This document shows positions 26,570 to 35,322 of a stretch of DNA of 64,000 bases, piece after piece. The DNA lies in NCBI GenBank assembly GCA_016788065.1, contig JAEUTI010000081.1, forward strand, positions 94,480 to 158,479. Reading direction: 5' to 3'. The notes below the pieces were generated by a model that saw only the letters and a program-made list of their open reading frames with translations, did not search any database and was not told the origin of the DNA. How positions within the stretch are numbered: position 1 is the first letter of the stretch; each line of letters begins with the position of its first letter. The stretch is from Bacteroidia bacterium. GTDB taxonomy: Bacteria > Bacteroidota > Bacteroidia > AKYH767-A > OLB10. The position numbers were made by a program, and so were the translations under genes.

Positions 26570-29497
26570 TTATTCTACAACTAATCTTGTTTTTTCAATA
26601 CTCAAATCTGAAGAAAGTTCAATCAGATAGATTCCAGCCTGAATTCCGGTAAGATCAATTTCAAATTGCTGAATACCTGTCTCATTACCCACAGAATTTT
26701 GCATTATCAGCTGACCTTGCATGTTAGTCATGCGGATCATCTGATGAGCACCATTTCCATTAAACTGTATGGTAGCAGCAGTTCTTGCAGGATTTGGATA
26801 AATGTTAATTTTATCATTGGTCGAAATTGCATTGAAGCTTTCTCTGCAACTTGGGATTACATTCAACGACAACGCCGCAGATGTCCCACAAGAATTGGAT
26901 GCTGTGACAGCTACAGTGCCCTGACCTGTTCCCCAGACTGAATTGATTGCATTGGTACCCTGGCCTGTGTTGATAGTTCCATTTGAAAGAGTCCAGTTAT
27001 AGGCAGTTGCACCAGCAACCGGAGCTACTGAAAACTCGATTGGAGAATTGTTACAAATTACAGCAGGTGAAGAAAATATGCTTGATGGTTTTACCGGAAT
27101 TTGGTTATTCACAGTTTTGCATCTTGCTAAACTTGTATTGCAAGCGTTGGTTGCAGTCACACAGATACTTTGGTTTTGGTTATATCCGGAAGGAATGAAA
27201 ACAGAAACCGACGTATTAGATGTGGTATAGGGTGATGGATTTCCATCAATAGTTGTTCCGGCAAATGGGAAACTCCAGGTATATGAAGTAGCGCCTACAA
27301 CAGGAACGATAGAGTACACGTCGGTTGTTCCACCGCAACTACTGGATGGTCCACTGAGCACTCCCGGACGAGCTGGTGTTGCTGAAATAGCTAAACACCT
27401 TGAACCGGTTGAAGAAGTTCCTCCGCATGCTAATGAAGCGGTAACGCACAAGGTGCCATTAGTATATGCAGGGAAAGTTACATCAACAATATTCCCAAGT
27501 AAGTTTTGTGGCGTTATAACTGCTCCGGGAACAGAGAATGTCCAGGTAAATAATTCTGCACCTGCAGGAACATTCACTGAATACGTTTGAGTTGTGGTTG
27601 GACAAGCAACCTGATTGCCAGCAATTGGTCCGGGAACACTTACAAGTGAACGTACAGCTTTGCAATTGTTGTTTGTTTGTCCGCAACCATTATAACCATA
27701 AACACAAATTGAATAGCCGGTAACTGTAGGGACAGTTGGTCCAAATTGAACATAAACTTCATTTAATACAGTTGAGAAAGGTCCCGGACTAAATGGACCT
27801 AAATTGGAAGTAGAGAATAAGGTTCCAGTTGGACCTGACCAATTATATCGGATGTTTTGACCATTTACCAGCTTAGTGGTAAAGTAACCAATATTTCCTG
27901 CACATGCCGATGCTGGTGCTGAGATAATCTTAGTTGTGTTTAGTGGGCCGGCAGTGCTTACTAACACTTCTGCTGAACCTGAAGAAGTTCCATTTGGACA
28001 AACATCATCAGAATTGGAGGTAATGGTGTAAGTTGTGGAAACTGTCGGATTAACACTCACAGTTGCGGTTGCAGTTAAAGAAGATTGTAATGGACCTCCA
28101 TTGAGAGAATAGAAGAATGGAGCAGTTCCTGTAAAGTTTAACGTGAGGTTGGTTGAATTACCCTGACAAATATTGGCATCTCCACTGATTGATGCTGTTG
28201 TGGATCCGGGCGCGCAATTAAATAACAACTTTACAGCCCAAATATCTGCATCACCATAATTGTTTGTAACATCTCCATCATTACTTGCAGCATTACCAAC
28301 AAATAAATATCCATTTGGGATTTCTATTACATCACCGCCTTGTTCGTCGTCGGTTCCACCAAAAGTTTTTTGCCATTGAATAGTACCCACAGCATCAATT
28401 TTTACTAGCCAGCAATCGCCGTTACCTCCCTGATAACCGGTAACATTTCCATCTGAAGAGTTGGTGTAACCCGACAAAATATATCCGCCATCCGGTGTTT
28501 GACGAACTTTACTTCCTCTGTCGGTTTGCGTTCCGCCATATGTTTTAGTCCACTGAATAACTCCGAGATTATCGACTTTAACAACATAAATATCATTGAT
28601 GCCTTGAAATCCTGTAACATCAAAATTATTCGATTGGGTGTAACCGGTCATGATATAACCACCATCAGCAGTTTGAATCGCGCCTCTCATTTGTTCCTGC
28701 AGACTTCCTCCATAATTGTTTTCCCATTGAACTGTTCCTACAGAATCAGTTTTTGCAAGCCAGTAATCAAACAAACCATTATTGCTTGCAACACCGCCAG
28801 AACTTGAATTAGATACAGCAGAGAATATGTATCCACCATCTGTTGTTTGTTCTACAGTATATCCATTTTCATCACCGGCACCTCCAAGCATTTTTTGCCA
28901 AACGAGGTTTCCATTCGAATCCAATTTTACCAACCAGCCATCGCGAATTCCATTTTTACCTGAAACATCGCCATCATTAGAATAGGACCAGCCACTACAT
29001 GCATAACCACCATCAGCAGTTTCTGTTATGTATCTGAATTCTTCTTCCTGAGAACCGCCAAGAGCGTTTTGCCACTGAATTGTTCCGGAGCTGTCTAGTT
29101 TTACCACCCAACAATCTTTGTTTCCCTGATATCCGGTAACATCACCGTCGTTTGACTCAGTCCAGCCAGCTATTGCATATCCACCATCAGAAGATTGTAT
29201 AATGTAGTATGGAATATCATCTGCTGATCCACCAATTGTTTTTTGCCATTGTATGGTTCCGGTGACATCTGTTTTTACTACCCACCAGTCACTGCCGCCA
29301 TGATTGCCGGTTACATCATTGTCATTGGAACTGGTTCTGCCTGCGAAAATATATCCACCATCAGTTGTTGCCTGTACTGATCCGCCTCCGTCGAGTGCAC
29401 TACCTCCAAATGATTTTTCCCATTGTATTACAGGGGCCTGGGCATTTATTGAGCCAGCCAGGGCAGAGGCTACCAGAAATGTGAATAATTTTTTCAT
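26570..29497 (-). CDS. T9SS type A sorting domain protein with seven-fold propeller repeats and Ig/PKD-like domains
   Basis: A 975-residue secreted protein. After the signal peptide (1-19) come seven ~60-residue repeats, each with the pattern IQWxKxxGGS..D....I..T.DGGYI..G...SNDGDVTG...D.W.VKxD, which very likely fold as a seven-bladed propeller (to about residue 430). Several Ig/PKD-like beta domains rich in Thr, Asn and Cys follow. The C terminus is a T9SS sorting domain (INIYPNPARTAATIQF ... GIYLIELSS), marking export across the outer membrane. Ligand and role are unknown; probably a surface adhesin. Confidence 0.9.
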   Translation of the reverse strand: MKKLFTFLVASALAGSINAQAPVIQWEKSFGGSALDGGGSVQATTDGGYIFAGRTSSNDNDVTGNHGGSDWWVVKTDVTGTIQWQKTIGGSADDIPYYIIQSSDGGYAIAGWTESNDGDVTGYQGNKDCWVVKLDSSGTIQWQNALGGSQEEEFRYITETADGGYACSGWSYSNDGDVSGKNGIRDGWLVKLDSNGNLVWQKMLGGAGDENGYTVEQTTDGGYIFSAVSNSSSGGVASNNGLFDYWLAKTDSVGTVQWENNYGGSLQEQMRGAIQTADGGYIMTGYTQSNNFDVTGFQGINDIYVVKVDNLGVIQWTKTYGGTQTDRGSKVRQTPDGGYILSGYTNSSDGNVTGYQGGNGDCWLVKIDAVGTIQWQKTFGGTDDEQGGDVIEIPNGYLFVGNAASNDGDVTNNYGDADIWAVKLLFNCAPGSTTASISGDANICQGNSTNLTLNFTGTAPFFYSLNGGPLQSSLTATATVSVNPTVSTTYTITSNSDDVCPNGTSSGSAEVLVSTAGPLNTTKIISAPASACAGNIGYFTTKLVNGQNIRYNWSGPTGTLFSTSNLGPFSPGPFSTVLNEVYVQFGPTVPTVTGYSICVYGYNGCGQTNNNCKAVRSLVSVPGPIAGNQVACPTTTQTYSVNVPAGAELFTWTFSVPGAVITPQNLLGNIVDVTFPAYTNGTLCVTASLACGGTSSTGSRCLAISATPARPGVLSGPSSSCGGTTDVYSIVPVVGATSYTWSFPFAGTTIDGNPSPYTTSNTSVSVFIPSGYNQNQSICVTATNACNTSLARCKTVNNQIPVKPSSIFSSPAVICNNSPIEFSVAPVAGATAYNWTLSNGTINTGQGTNAINSVWGTGQGTVAVTASNSCGTSAALSLNVIPSCRESFNAISTNDKINIYPNPARTAATIQFNGNGAHQMIRMTNMQGQLIMQNSVGNETGIQQFEIDLTGIQAGIYLIELSSDLSIEKTRLVVE

Positions 29498-29740
29498 GAG
29501 AATAATTTTAGGGTTTGTTTAAAGAAAAGTTTGATCAATATACGGACATTTTTTTATTCTCACAACAGCTGCGAATTGATTATTATCAGAATGCAGTAAA
29601 TAAAAGTTAGATCCCACATCTAAATAAATTTATCAAGGCTCATTATGTAGTCTAAATGCCTTATATACAATTAATTAGAATGAATTGAAAACGCTTCGGT
29701 TTTTTTCATCAGCACTCCATTTAAATTGGAATATCTGATT

Positions 29741-30199
29741 TTAAGAAAAAATTATAACAGCAAATTGTATTAAAAAGCCTAACGTAAAAATTATAGCACC
29801 TGTAATAAGTGCATTTTTTCTTAAATCCGGATTTTGAATAAGCTTTTCGATGAGGGGTGCAGAGACTCGTTCATCAAGCCAGGTTTTTATTTTTTTATAG
29901 TTTAAAATAAATACTAAATATGCAACAGTTGCAAAGCCGAAATTAGTATAATACTGTATCAAATCATGTTGAGGTATTGGCATTTCGGAAGCTCTCATTC
30001 CTTTCATTATTCCTAAAAAAGAAAATGTAAGACCATATCCTAGCACAACTATCATGATGATTACCACTGAAAATTTAGTAACGAATGCCTTCAGCCCTCC
30101 TTGCATTCTTTTCAAAAAGCTATCGCCTAATAATTCAGGAGCAGCGAACCAAAATGAGAGAAACTGGAGTAATAATCCTAAAGCATTAAGCCATTTCAT
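29741..30199 (-). CDS. hypothetical polytopic membrane protein
   Basis: A 152-residue protein with four hydrophobic segments (about 1-21, 41-65, 83-101 and 128-150). The segment MKWLNALGLLLQFLSFWFAAPELLG at the start is typical of small Bacteroidota membrane proteins of unknown function. The frame is open upstream to a GTG at 30325, but that extension would translate two strong hairpins, so ATG 30199 is chosen. The gene has a long structured leader (30231-30320) and a candidate promoter at 30372-30379. Confidence 0.65.
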   Translation of the reverse strand: MKWLNALGLLLQFLSFWFAAPELLGDSFLKRMQGGLKAFVTKFSVVIIMIVVLGYGLTFSFLGIMKGMRASEMPIPQHDLIQYYTNFGFATVAYLVFILNYKKIKTWLDERVSAPLIEKLIQNPDLRKNALITGAIIFTLGFLIQFAVIIFS

Positions 30200-30230
30200 T
30201 ATAATACGGGTTGTGGCCAAAGATAATAAT

Positions 30231-30320
30231 GTTGCCTTTACCTGCAACACAAAAGCCGAATCATTTGATCCGGCTTTTTGTGTTAGAAATGACCTGCTGA
30301 TTAAAAGGCAACCAGCAGGT
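30231..30320 (-). promoter_or_regulatory. structured 5' leader with pseudoknot potential
   Basis: Read on the minus strand: an 8-bp stem (ACCTGCTG with CAGCAGGT, 30320-30292) has a 13-nt loop containing GTTGCCTTT. A second hairpin follows (30284-30246, about 16 bp around AGCCGGATC, one bulge and one mismatch). Just beyond it lies AAAGGCAAC (30239-30231), perfectly complementary to nine bases of the first loop. The elements fit between a predicted promoter and the ATG at 30199. No known riboswitch was recognised. Confidence 0.55.
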
Positions 30321-30371
30321 AACACTCATATTTTAAAATTGGGCAGAGTGTGTGCGCTTCAATAACTAGCG

Positions 30372-30379
30372 CAAACATA
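30372..30379 (-). promoter_or_regulatory. candidate -7 box of the 30.2-kb leader transcript
   Basis: TATGTTTG on the minus strand fits TAnnTTTG. A TTTG lies 25 nt upstream. Start of transcription would be near 30365, about 165 nt before the ATG at 30199. Confidence 0.45.
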
Positions 30380-30386
30380 CAATTTA

Positions 30387-30408
30387 TTTGTCACTAAATT
30401 GTGACAAA
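30387..30408. promoter_or_regulatory. perfect palindrome, possible operator
   Basis: Arms TTTGTCAC and GTGACAAA are exact complements around a 6-nt centre (TAAATT). It overlaps the region expected for the -33 element of the leader transcript, so a dimeric regulator could bind here. No T-run follows, so a terminator is less likely. Confidence 0.45.
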
Positions 30409-30491
30409 GTTCAATCCCAATTATATTTTTTGTAGAATTTGATTTATGATTTGTATTTTATGTTAACCATCAGTAACGAGAAGCCGCATTT

Positions 30492-31217
30492 TTATGCATT
30501 AAAGCTGCTCAATGGAACTTCAAGTAATACCAGCTCTGCATCTGATTCTGCCTGAAAAGTAAAGCTTTTGCTACCATACAAACCAATACCATCGCGAGCC
30601 AATAACAGTGTATCCCGTACTTTCAACATTCCACTTATTAGGAACGCATATACACCGTTTTCTTTTTTTCTTAGCTTATAATTTAAATCGATTCCTTTTT
30701 CAATTTTGCTGAGGTGTACCCATGCATCCTGATAAACCGACATACCCTGAGTTTCTTCAGTGGGAGAAACAATAGTATGGAAACAATTCAAACGATCTTT
30801 TTCATGCAGCAACATTTGTTGATATTTAGGAATAGCATTCATGATTTTTGGATACATCCAAATGTTTAAAAATTGCAAGTCTTTATCTGTGTTCCTGTTC
30901 ATTTCCGTGTGGCTGATTCCGGTACCTGCACTGATAACCTGAACTTCTCCCTCTGAAACTACACAATTGTTGCCCGCTTTGTCGGTTTGTTCCAGCGAAC
31001 CAGACAATGGAATGCAAATTATTTCCATGTTCTCGTGAGGATGATTTCCAAATCCCTGTCCACCTGCAACAGTGTCATCATTTAATACCCGCAATGCACC
31101 AAAATTCATTCGGTCGGGATGGTAGTATCCTGCGTAACTAAAGGTTTGATAGCTCTTAAGCCATCCATGGTCGGAACAATGCCTGCTTGATGATCGGTGT
31201 AAAAAATCGGTTGCCAT
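30492..31217 (-). CDS. pirin family protein (YhhW-like)
   Basis: A 241-residue bicupin. The metal site of the N-terminal cupin is visible in GFGNHPHENMEIICIPLSGSLEQTD and GTGISHTEMN (two His in HPH, one Glu, one later His). Length and the start (FLHRSSSRHCSDHGWLKSYQTFSYAGYYHPDRMNFG) match YhhW/pirin-like proteins, some of which have quercetin 2,3-dioxygenase activity. Physiological role here is unknown. Confidence 0.92.
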   Translation of the reverse strand: MATDFLHRSSSRHCSDHGWLKSYQTFSYAGYYHPDRMNFGALRVLNDDTVAGGQGFGNHPHENMEIICIPLSGSLEQTDKAGNNCVVSEGEVQVISAGTGISHTEMNRNTDKDLQFLNIWMYPKIMNAIPKYQQMLLHEKDRLNCFHTIVSPTEETQGMSVYQDAWVHLSKIEKGIDLNYKLRKKENGVYAFLISGMLKVRDTLLLARDGIGLYGSKSFTFQAESDAELVLLEVPLSSFNA

Positions 31218-31543
31218 AGTTTTGCTTTTTGTGGTTAATTATAAGGTTAACTGGTAAAAGATTTACTTTAAAATGTCTGATACAAAGAACTCTGTTTGCA
31301 GCGAAAATACTTTGAAAGAAAAGTATTTGAGTATTGAATGATGTGAATGTAATAGTTAAATTAATACTGTGTAAAATATTTGAGGGAAGGATGTTTTTTG
31401 GTGGTTAACTCTTTTTTTACAGGGGTGAAAATTTTTTAAAAAAATATTTTCACAGATATGCAACTTTCCAAAGAAGAATGTATCTGACTTACATTATTTG
31501 AATTTGTTTCTTACCTTAGTTCCCGATTCTTAAATTTATTCCT
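31218..31543. other. gene-free divergent intergenic region
   Basis: 326 bp between the divergent pirin and kelch genes. It is AT-rich with A- and T-runs near 31433-31452. No ORF, RNA gene, or clear two-part promoter was found; a weak TACCTTAG lies about 30 bp before the kelch ATG. Confidence 0.5.
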
Positions 31544-32734
31544 ATGAAAATACAATTACTTTGTCTGTTGCTGGTGTGTGTAAATACTGTTTCCATACAT
31601 GCGAATTACTGGACTCAAAAAGCTGATTTTGGTGGTGTGCCGCGGGCGGATGCAACCGGTTTCTCAATAGGAAATAAAGGATATATTGGAACCGGGTATA
31701 CCGGTACCTATTCAACTGACTGGTGGGAGTATGACCGGGCAACCAATACCTGGACTCAGAAAGCCAATTATGGTGGTTCCGGATTAGTGGAGTCTGTATC
31801 GTTTACTATTGGATACAAAGGCTACATTTTAGCAGCGCCAAGTACCAGTGATTTTTGGGAGTTTGATCCCGTAGCCAATACCTGGACTCAAAAAGCTGTT
31901 TTTCCCGGTATGACGCGGCAGGCCGCAGTAGCTTTTTCTATTGACGGAAGAGGCTATGTTACTACAGGATCGGGATCGACTTTACTGAATGATATGTGGG
32001 AATACAATCCATCCACCAATTCATGGCTGGGGAAAGCATCTCTTCCCGGTGTTGGGAGAATGTATGCAACAGGTTTTGCAATTGGTGGCAAAGGGTATGT
32101 AGGAACAGGCACTGCTGGTTTGAGTGGACTTTTAAGTGAATTTTGGCAATATGATCCTGTTGCCGACAGCTGGTTGCAAAAAGCAAATTTTCCCGGAGGC
32201 CCTCGCCAAGAAGCAACCGGAATTGCAATTGGAAATTTTGGGTATCTGGGATTAGGCAGTTCGCAAGGCACTTATTTGTTTGATTGGTATCAATACGACC
32301 CAACAAACGATTCCTGGACCTTAAAAGCACCATTTTTAGGTGGACCAACGGAAGAAGCTTCCCAATTTGTTATTGGCACCAGTGGCTTTGTGGGCACCGG
32401 TTATAATGGTATTGCCTCAGGTGTTATGAAAAAAGATTTTTGGGAATATCGCCCTGATTCAACTACATCAATCAGTGAAATTTCTGTACCAGAAGCTCAA
32501 ATTATAATGAATGCTTCCAATGCTTCCTTAACAGTAAATTTTGAAAATATTTCCAACCTGCCGGTAAGCTTACAAATGTTTGATGCTTCCGGTAAATTGG
32601 TTACCGAATTTAAAGATGCTAAATTCCCATTGGTGATTTCGACCGCAGGATTTTCAGATGGCATTTATCTGCTCACTGCTAACAGCAATAGGAGCAACAT
32701 CTGGTCAAAAAAGATTCTGGTGAAGAATTTATAG
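31544..32734 (+). CDS. kelch-repeat T9SS-sorted protein
   Basis: A 396-residue secreted protein with signal peptide (1-20, MKIQLLCLLLVCVNTVSIHA) and six kelch-type repeats (for example WTQKADFGGVPRADATGF.IGNKGYIGTG ... WEYDRATNTW), forming a six-bladed propeller over about 21-305. The C-terminal ~85 residues are a T9SS type A domain (LPVSLQMFDASGKLVTEF ... GIYLLTANS). Kelch propellers usually bind protein or glycan; no catalytic residues are evident. Monocistronic. Confidence 0.9.
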   Translation: MKIQLLCLLLVCVNTVSIHANYWTQKADFGGVPRADATGFSIGNKGYIGTGYTGTYSTDWWEYDRATNTWTQKANYGGSGLVESVSFTIGYKGYILAAPSTSDFWEFDPVANTWTQKAVFPGMTRQAAVAFSIDGRGYVTTGSGSTLLNDMWEYNPSTNSWLGKASLPGVGRMYATGFAIGGKGYVGTGTAGLSGLLSEFWQYDPVADSWLQKANFPGGPRQEATGIAIGNFGYLGLGSSQGTYLFDWYQYDPTNDSWTLKAPFLGGPTEEASQFVIGTSGFVGTGYNGIASGVMKKDFWEYRPDSTTSISEISVPEAQIIMNASNASLTVNFENISNLPVSLQMFDASGKLVTEFKDAKFPLVISTAGFSDGIYLLTANSNRSNIWSKKILVKNL

Positions 32735-32743
32735 AATATAGAA

Positions 32744-32777
32744 CGCCGGCAGGAATTCAACTTTGAAAACCTGTCGG
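32744..32777. terminator. possible hairpin terminator between convergent genes
   Basis: GCCGGCAGG pairs with CCTGTCGGC (one mismatch) around a 16-nt loop; it overlaps the 3' end of the minus-strand GNAT gene. The T-run is weak. Confidence 0.4.
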
Positions 32778-33236
32778 CTTCTCATAAACAGTAAATGGAG
32801 AGCCTTCCATATTGTAACAAACACCGTTTTTTTTCCAGCCCTTTTTCTCATAAAAATTTTCAAGATCAGTGCTGAGGTAAACATTCCCAATGCTTGCGTT
32901 GGCTGCATCATTTAATACCCGGTCCATAAGTTGTCCCGCAATATTTCGATTACGATACTTTTCTTCTACAAATAAACAGGCAAGCCATGGAAACAGATCC
33001 TGCCTGCTATTCAGGTCATTTGTGATGAGTGCCACACACCCAATAATTTCACCATTCAAAGTTGCCACATAAAATTCCGGAACTGCAGTAGTTTTTTTGG
33101 ATGCATTTAAAATAGCATCTTTATAAAATTCAAAATTGGTTTCGCTTCCCCAGCATTTCCAAATATATTCAATGCCTTTTGCAAGCAGGTTATTATTTTC
33201 AGAAAGACCAATGATATGTAACTGATCGCTGACCAT
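32757..33236 (-). CDS. GNAT family N-acetyltransferase
   Basis: A 159-residue acetyltransferase with the core GEIIGCVALITNDLNSRQDLFPWLACLFVEEKYRNRNIAGQLMDRVL; the acetyl-CoA loop reads RNRNIAG, a variant of the usual R/Q-x-x-G-x-G/A, followed by the 'YEKKGW' helix (NFYEKKGWKKNG). Substrate unknown. It is the third gene of an operon behind mlaE and mlaF (3-bp gap). Confidence 0.87.
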   Translation of the reverse strand: MVSDQLHIIGLSENNNLLAKGIEYIWKCWGSETNFEFYKDAILNASKKTTAVPEFYVATLNGEIIGCVALITNDLNSRQDLFPWLACLFVEEKYRNRNIAGQLMDRVLNDAANASIGNVYLSTDLENFYEKKGWKKNGVCYNMEGSPFTVYEKPTGFQS

Positions 33237-33239
33237 GTT

Positions 33240-33986
33240 TTATTTTCTCAAATGTTGCATGATTTTAGATGCAAATATAAATTCATCAACTTCCGGATTC
33301 CCTGACTTTAAAATCTCCTGCTCATTACCACTCCACCATTTTTCTCCCTTATGGATGAAAAGAATATTGTCACCCATTGTAATAACGGAATTCATGTCAT
33401 GAGTGTTAATAATAGTTGTCATCTGAAATTCCTCAGTGATTTCCATAATTAATTCATCAATCACAATAGATGTTTTAGGATCAAGTCCACTATTGGGCTC
33501 ATCGCAAAATAAATATTTCGGATTCATGGCAATTGCACGTGCAATGGCAACGCGCTTCTTCATACCACCACTAATTTCGGCCGGAAAAAGTTTATGAGAG
33601 GAGGGAAGGTTTACACGTTGCAAACAGAAATTTACACGGTCTGTTTTTTCCTGTTGACTTAAGTCTGAAAGCATCGTCAAGGGGAACATCACATTTTGCT
33701 CTACAGTCATCGAATCAAATAAAGCACTTCCCTGAAATAACATACCTATTTCCTGACGGATGGGTTTACGTTCTTTGAAATTCATTTCAGAAAAATTCCT
33801 GCCATCATATTCAATTCTTCCTGAATCAACTTCAAACAAACCAACCATACACTTTACCAAAACAGTTTTTCCTGATCCTGATCCGCCTATGATTAAATTG
33901 ACTTTCCCTTTTTCAAAACGATGGGAAACATTTTTTAAAATTTGCTTCTCACCAAATCCTTTTGATACGTTTTTTACTTCTATCAT
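33240..33986 (-). CDS. ABC transporter ATP-binding protein, MlaF-like
   Basis: A 248-residue ATPase of the Mla/Ttg2A lipid-transport group. Walker A is GGSGSGKTVL (about 35-44), the Q-loop is in QEIGMLFQGSALFDSMTVEQNV, the signature is ISGGMKKRVAIARAIA and Walker B is YLFCDEPNSGLDP. The GSALFD segment after the Q-loop is typical of MlaF. It overlaps the permease by 4 bp. It would power lipid movement between membranes; an MCE-domain (MlaD) partner is not in the window. Confidence 0.93.
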   Translation of the reverse strand: MIEVKNVSKGFGEKQILKNVSHRFEKGKVNLIIGGSGSGKTVLVKCMVGLFEVDSGRIEYDGRNFSEMNFKERKPIRQEIGMLFQGSALFDSMTVEQNVMFPLTMLSDLSQQEKTDRVNFCLQRVNLPSSHKLFPAEISGGMKKRVAIARAIAMNPKYLFCDEPNSGLDPKTSIVIDELIMEITEEFQMTTIINTHDMNSVITMGDNILFIHKGEKWWSGNEQEILKSGNPEVDEFIFASKIMQHLRK

Positions 33987-34723
33987 ATAAGGATAAGTTG
34001 TGTAATGATGTAATCGAAAATAAGAATTAAAACACTGCTGTAAACTACGGCGCGTGTACTCGATTGGCCAACTTCCAACGCACCACCATCGGTGTAGAAT
34101 CCCTGGTATGAAGAAATGGAAGTAATCAAATATGCGAACACAACAGTTTTGATCATGGCAAAGGTGACATTAAAAGGCAGAAACTGATATTGAATACCTT
34201 TTATATAATCAGTAGAAGGAATCACACCTGATAATTCACCGGCAACCCAGCCACCTGCAATTCCAACAAACATACTTATAAGAACCAAAAAGGGAGCAAT
34301 AAAAATTGCAGCTATCATTTTTGGAAATACGAGATAACCAGATGAATTGATCCCCATAATTTCTAATGCATCAATTTGCTCGGTTACTCTCATGGTACCA
34401 ATCTCAGATGCAATGGAACTTCCAACTTTACCGGCTAGTACCAGCATAATGATTGTTGGAGAAAATTCAATAATCATTGTATCACGGGCTACCAATCCCA
34501 CCACATACAAGGGTACCAGCGGATTTACCAGATTATAAACTGTTTGAATAGTTATGACCGCTCCCATGAATACCGAAATCAACGAAACAATCCCCAGTGA
34601 ACTCACTCCAATCGATTCCATCTCCTCCAATACCCTCCTTCGGTAAATTGAAAATTTTTCAGGCTTCCCAAAAAGAGAAGCCATGAAAAGCCAATACCTG
34701 CCTAAATGAAAAAATATTTTCAT
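33983..34723 (-). CDS. MlaE-family ABC transporter permease
   Basis: A 246-residue permease with an N-terminal amphipathic segment and about five membrane helices. Family marks are ISVFMGAVITIQTVYNL, EFSPTIIMLVLAGKVGSSIASEIGTMRVTEQIDALEIMGINS and FPKMIAAIFIAPFLVLISMFVGIAGG. First gene of the mlaE-mlaF-GNAT operon, divergent from the small lipoprotein. Likely phospholipid transport for outer-membrane asymmetry. Confidence 0.94.
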   Translation of the reverse strand: MKIFFHLGRYWLFMASLFGKPEKFSIYRRRVLEEMESIGVSSLGIVSLISVFMGAVITIQTVYNLVNPLVPLYVVGLVARDTMIIEFSPTIIMLVLAGKVGSSIASEIGTMRVTEQIDALEIMGINSSGYLVFPKMIAAIFIAPFLVLISMFVGIAGGWVAGELSGVIPSTDYIKGIQYQFLPFNVTFAMIKTVVFAYLITSISSYQGFYTDGGALEVGQSSTRAVVYSSVLILIFDYIITQLILI

Positions 34724-34770
34724 GGATGAATTATGTTGTTTCGGGGCATAAAATTAGTGATAATTCGCGT

Positions 34771-34778
34771 TACCTTTG
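34771..34778 (+). promoter_or_regulatory. -7 box, near-leaderless small lipoprotein gene
   Basis: TACCTTTG fits TAnnTTTG and ends only 7 bp before ATG 34786, so the transcript should be leaderless or nearly so. This also argues against the upstream in-frame start at 34726. Confidence 0.55.
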
Positions 34779-34785
34779 TCTCAAC

Positions 34786-34956
34786 ATGATCCCAATGGCA
34801 CCAAATTCTGTTTTTAACACCTTTATTAAGGCTTCACTTAAAATAATTGCTGTGTTGGTGTTAACTTCATTACTGTCAGGTTGTTTTGTCTTCAAAAAGA
34901 AGTGTGATTGCCCTTCTTTCGGTAAATCCCGAACTTCTAAAACCGCTGTTTCCTGA
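34786..34956 (+). CDS. small putative lipoprotein
   Basis: A 56-residue protein: hydrophobic signal (IKASLKIIAVLVLTSLLSGC) with lipobox LLSGC, then FVFKKKCDCPSFGKSR. Short lipoproteins with a KK-CxCPxF tail are widespread in Bacteroidota and unassigned. The C-x-C pair may bind metal or form a disulfide. The ATG at 34786 is chosen over 34726 because the promoter lies between. Divergent from mlaE. Confidence 0.65.
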   Translation: MIPMAPNSVFNTFIKASLKIIAVLVLTSLLSGCFVFKKKCDCPSFGKSRTSKTAVS

Positions 34957-35059
34957 AATTATTGAAATCTTTTTAATGCATGATAAAAATCAACTCCGTT
35001 GTTAACGAATCTTAACTATTTTAGCGGTTTATTTGTAATGATTCTAAATAACTGACTTT

Positions 35060-35299
35060 ATGCAAGGCGATTTTAAGAAGTTATCTGAGATAAAACTAGG
35101 CGAAAGTGCTGTTATTGAGAGCTTTACTGATGACACCATGAAATTAAAACTTTTAGAAATGGGATGTTTGCCAGGGGAAGTTGTAACTGTAACCCGTTTT
35201 GCTCCTTTTGGTGATCCAATGGCGATTGCGGTGGCTGATTCTATGTTGAGTCTGAGAATGTCAGAAGCAGCAAATGTTTTGGTTAGTGTCCGTTCCTAA
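35060..35299 (+). CDS. feoA: ferrous iron transport protein A
   Basis: A 79-residue SH3-like FeoA: LSEIKLGESAVIESF, LKLLEMGCLPGEVVTVTRFAPFGDPMAIAV and the ending LSLRMSEAANVLV match the family. FeoA is a cytosolic partner of FeoB in Fe(II) uptake. It leads the operon feoA-feoB-sprT-aminotransferase. Upstream, TATTTTAG (35017-35024) with a TTG 15 nt before it is a weak promoter candidate. Confidence 0.93.
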   Translation: MQGDFKKLSEIKLGESAVIESFTDDTMKLKLLEMGCLPGEVVTVTRFAPFGDPMAIAVADSMLSLRMSEAANVLVSVRS

Positions 35300-35322
35300 G
35301 CTTCATTTGCACAGATCAGGAA

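Noticed and set aside
30199..30325. N-terminal 42-residue extension of the membrane protein from a GTG at 30325
   Set aside because: It would translate two strong hairpins and gives no signal or family similarity; the ATG at 30199 follows a leader.
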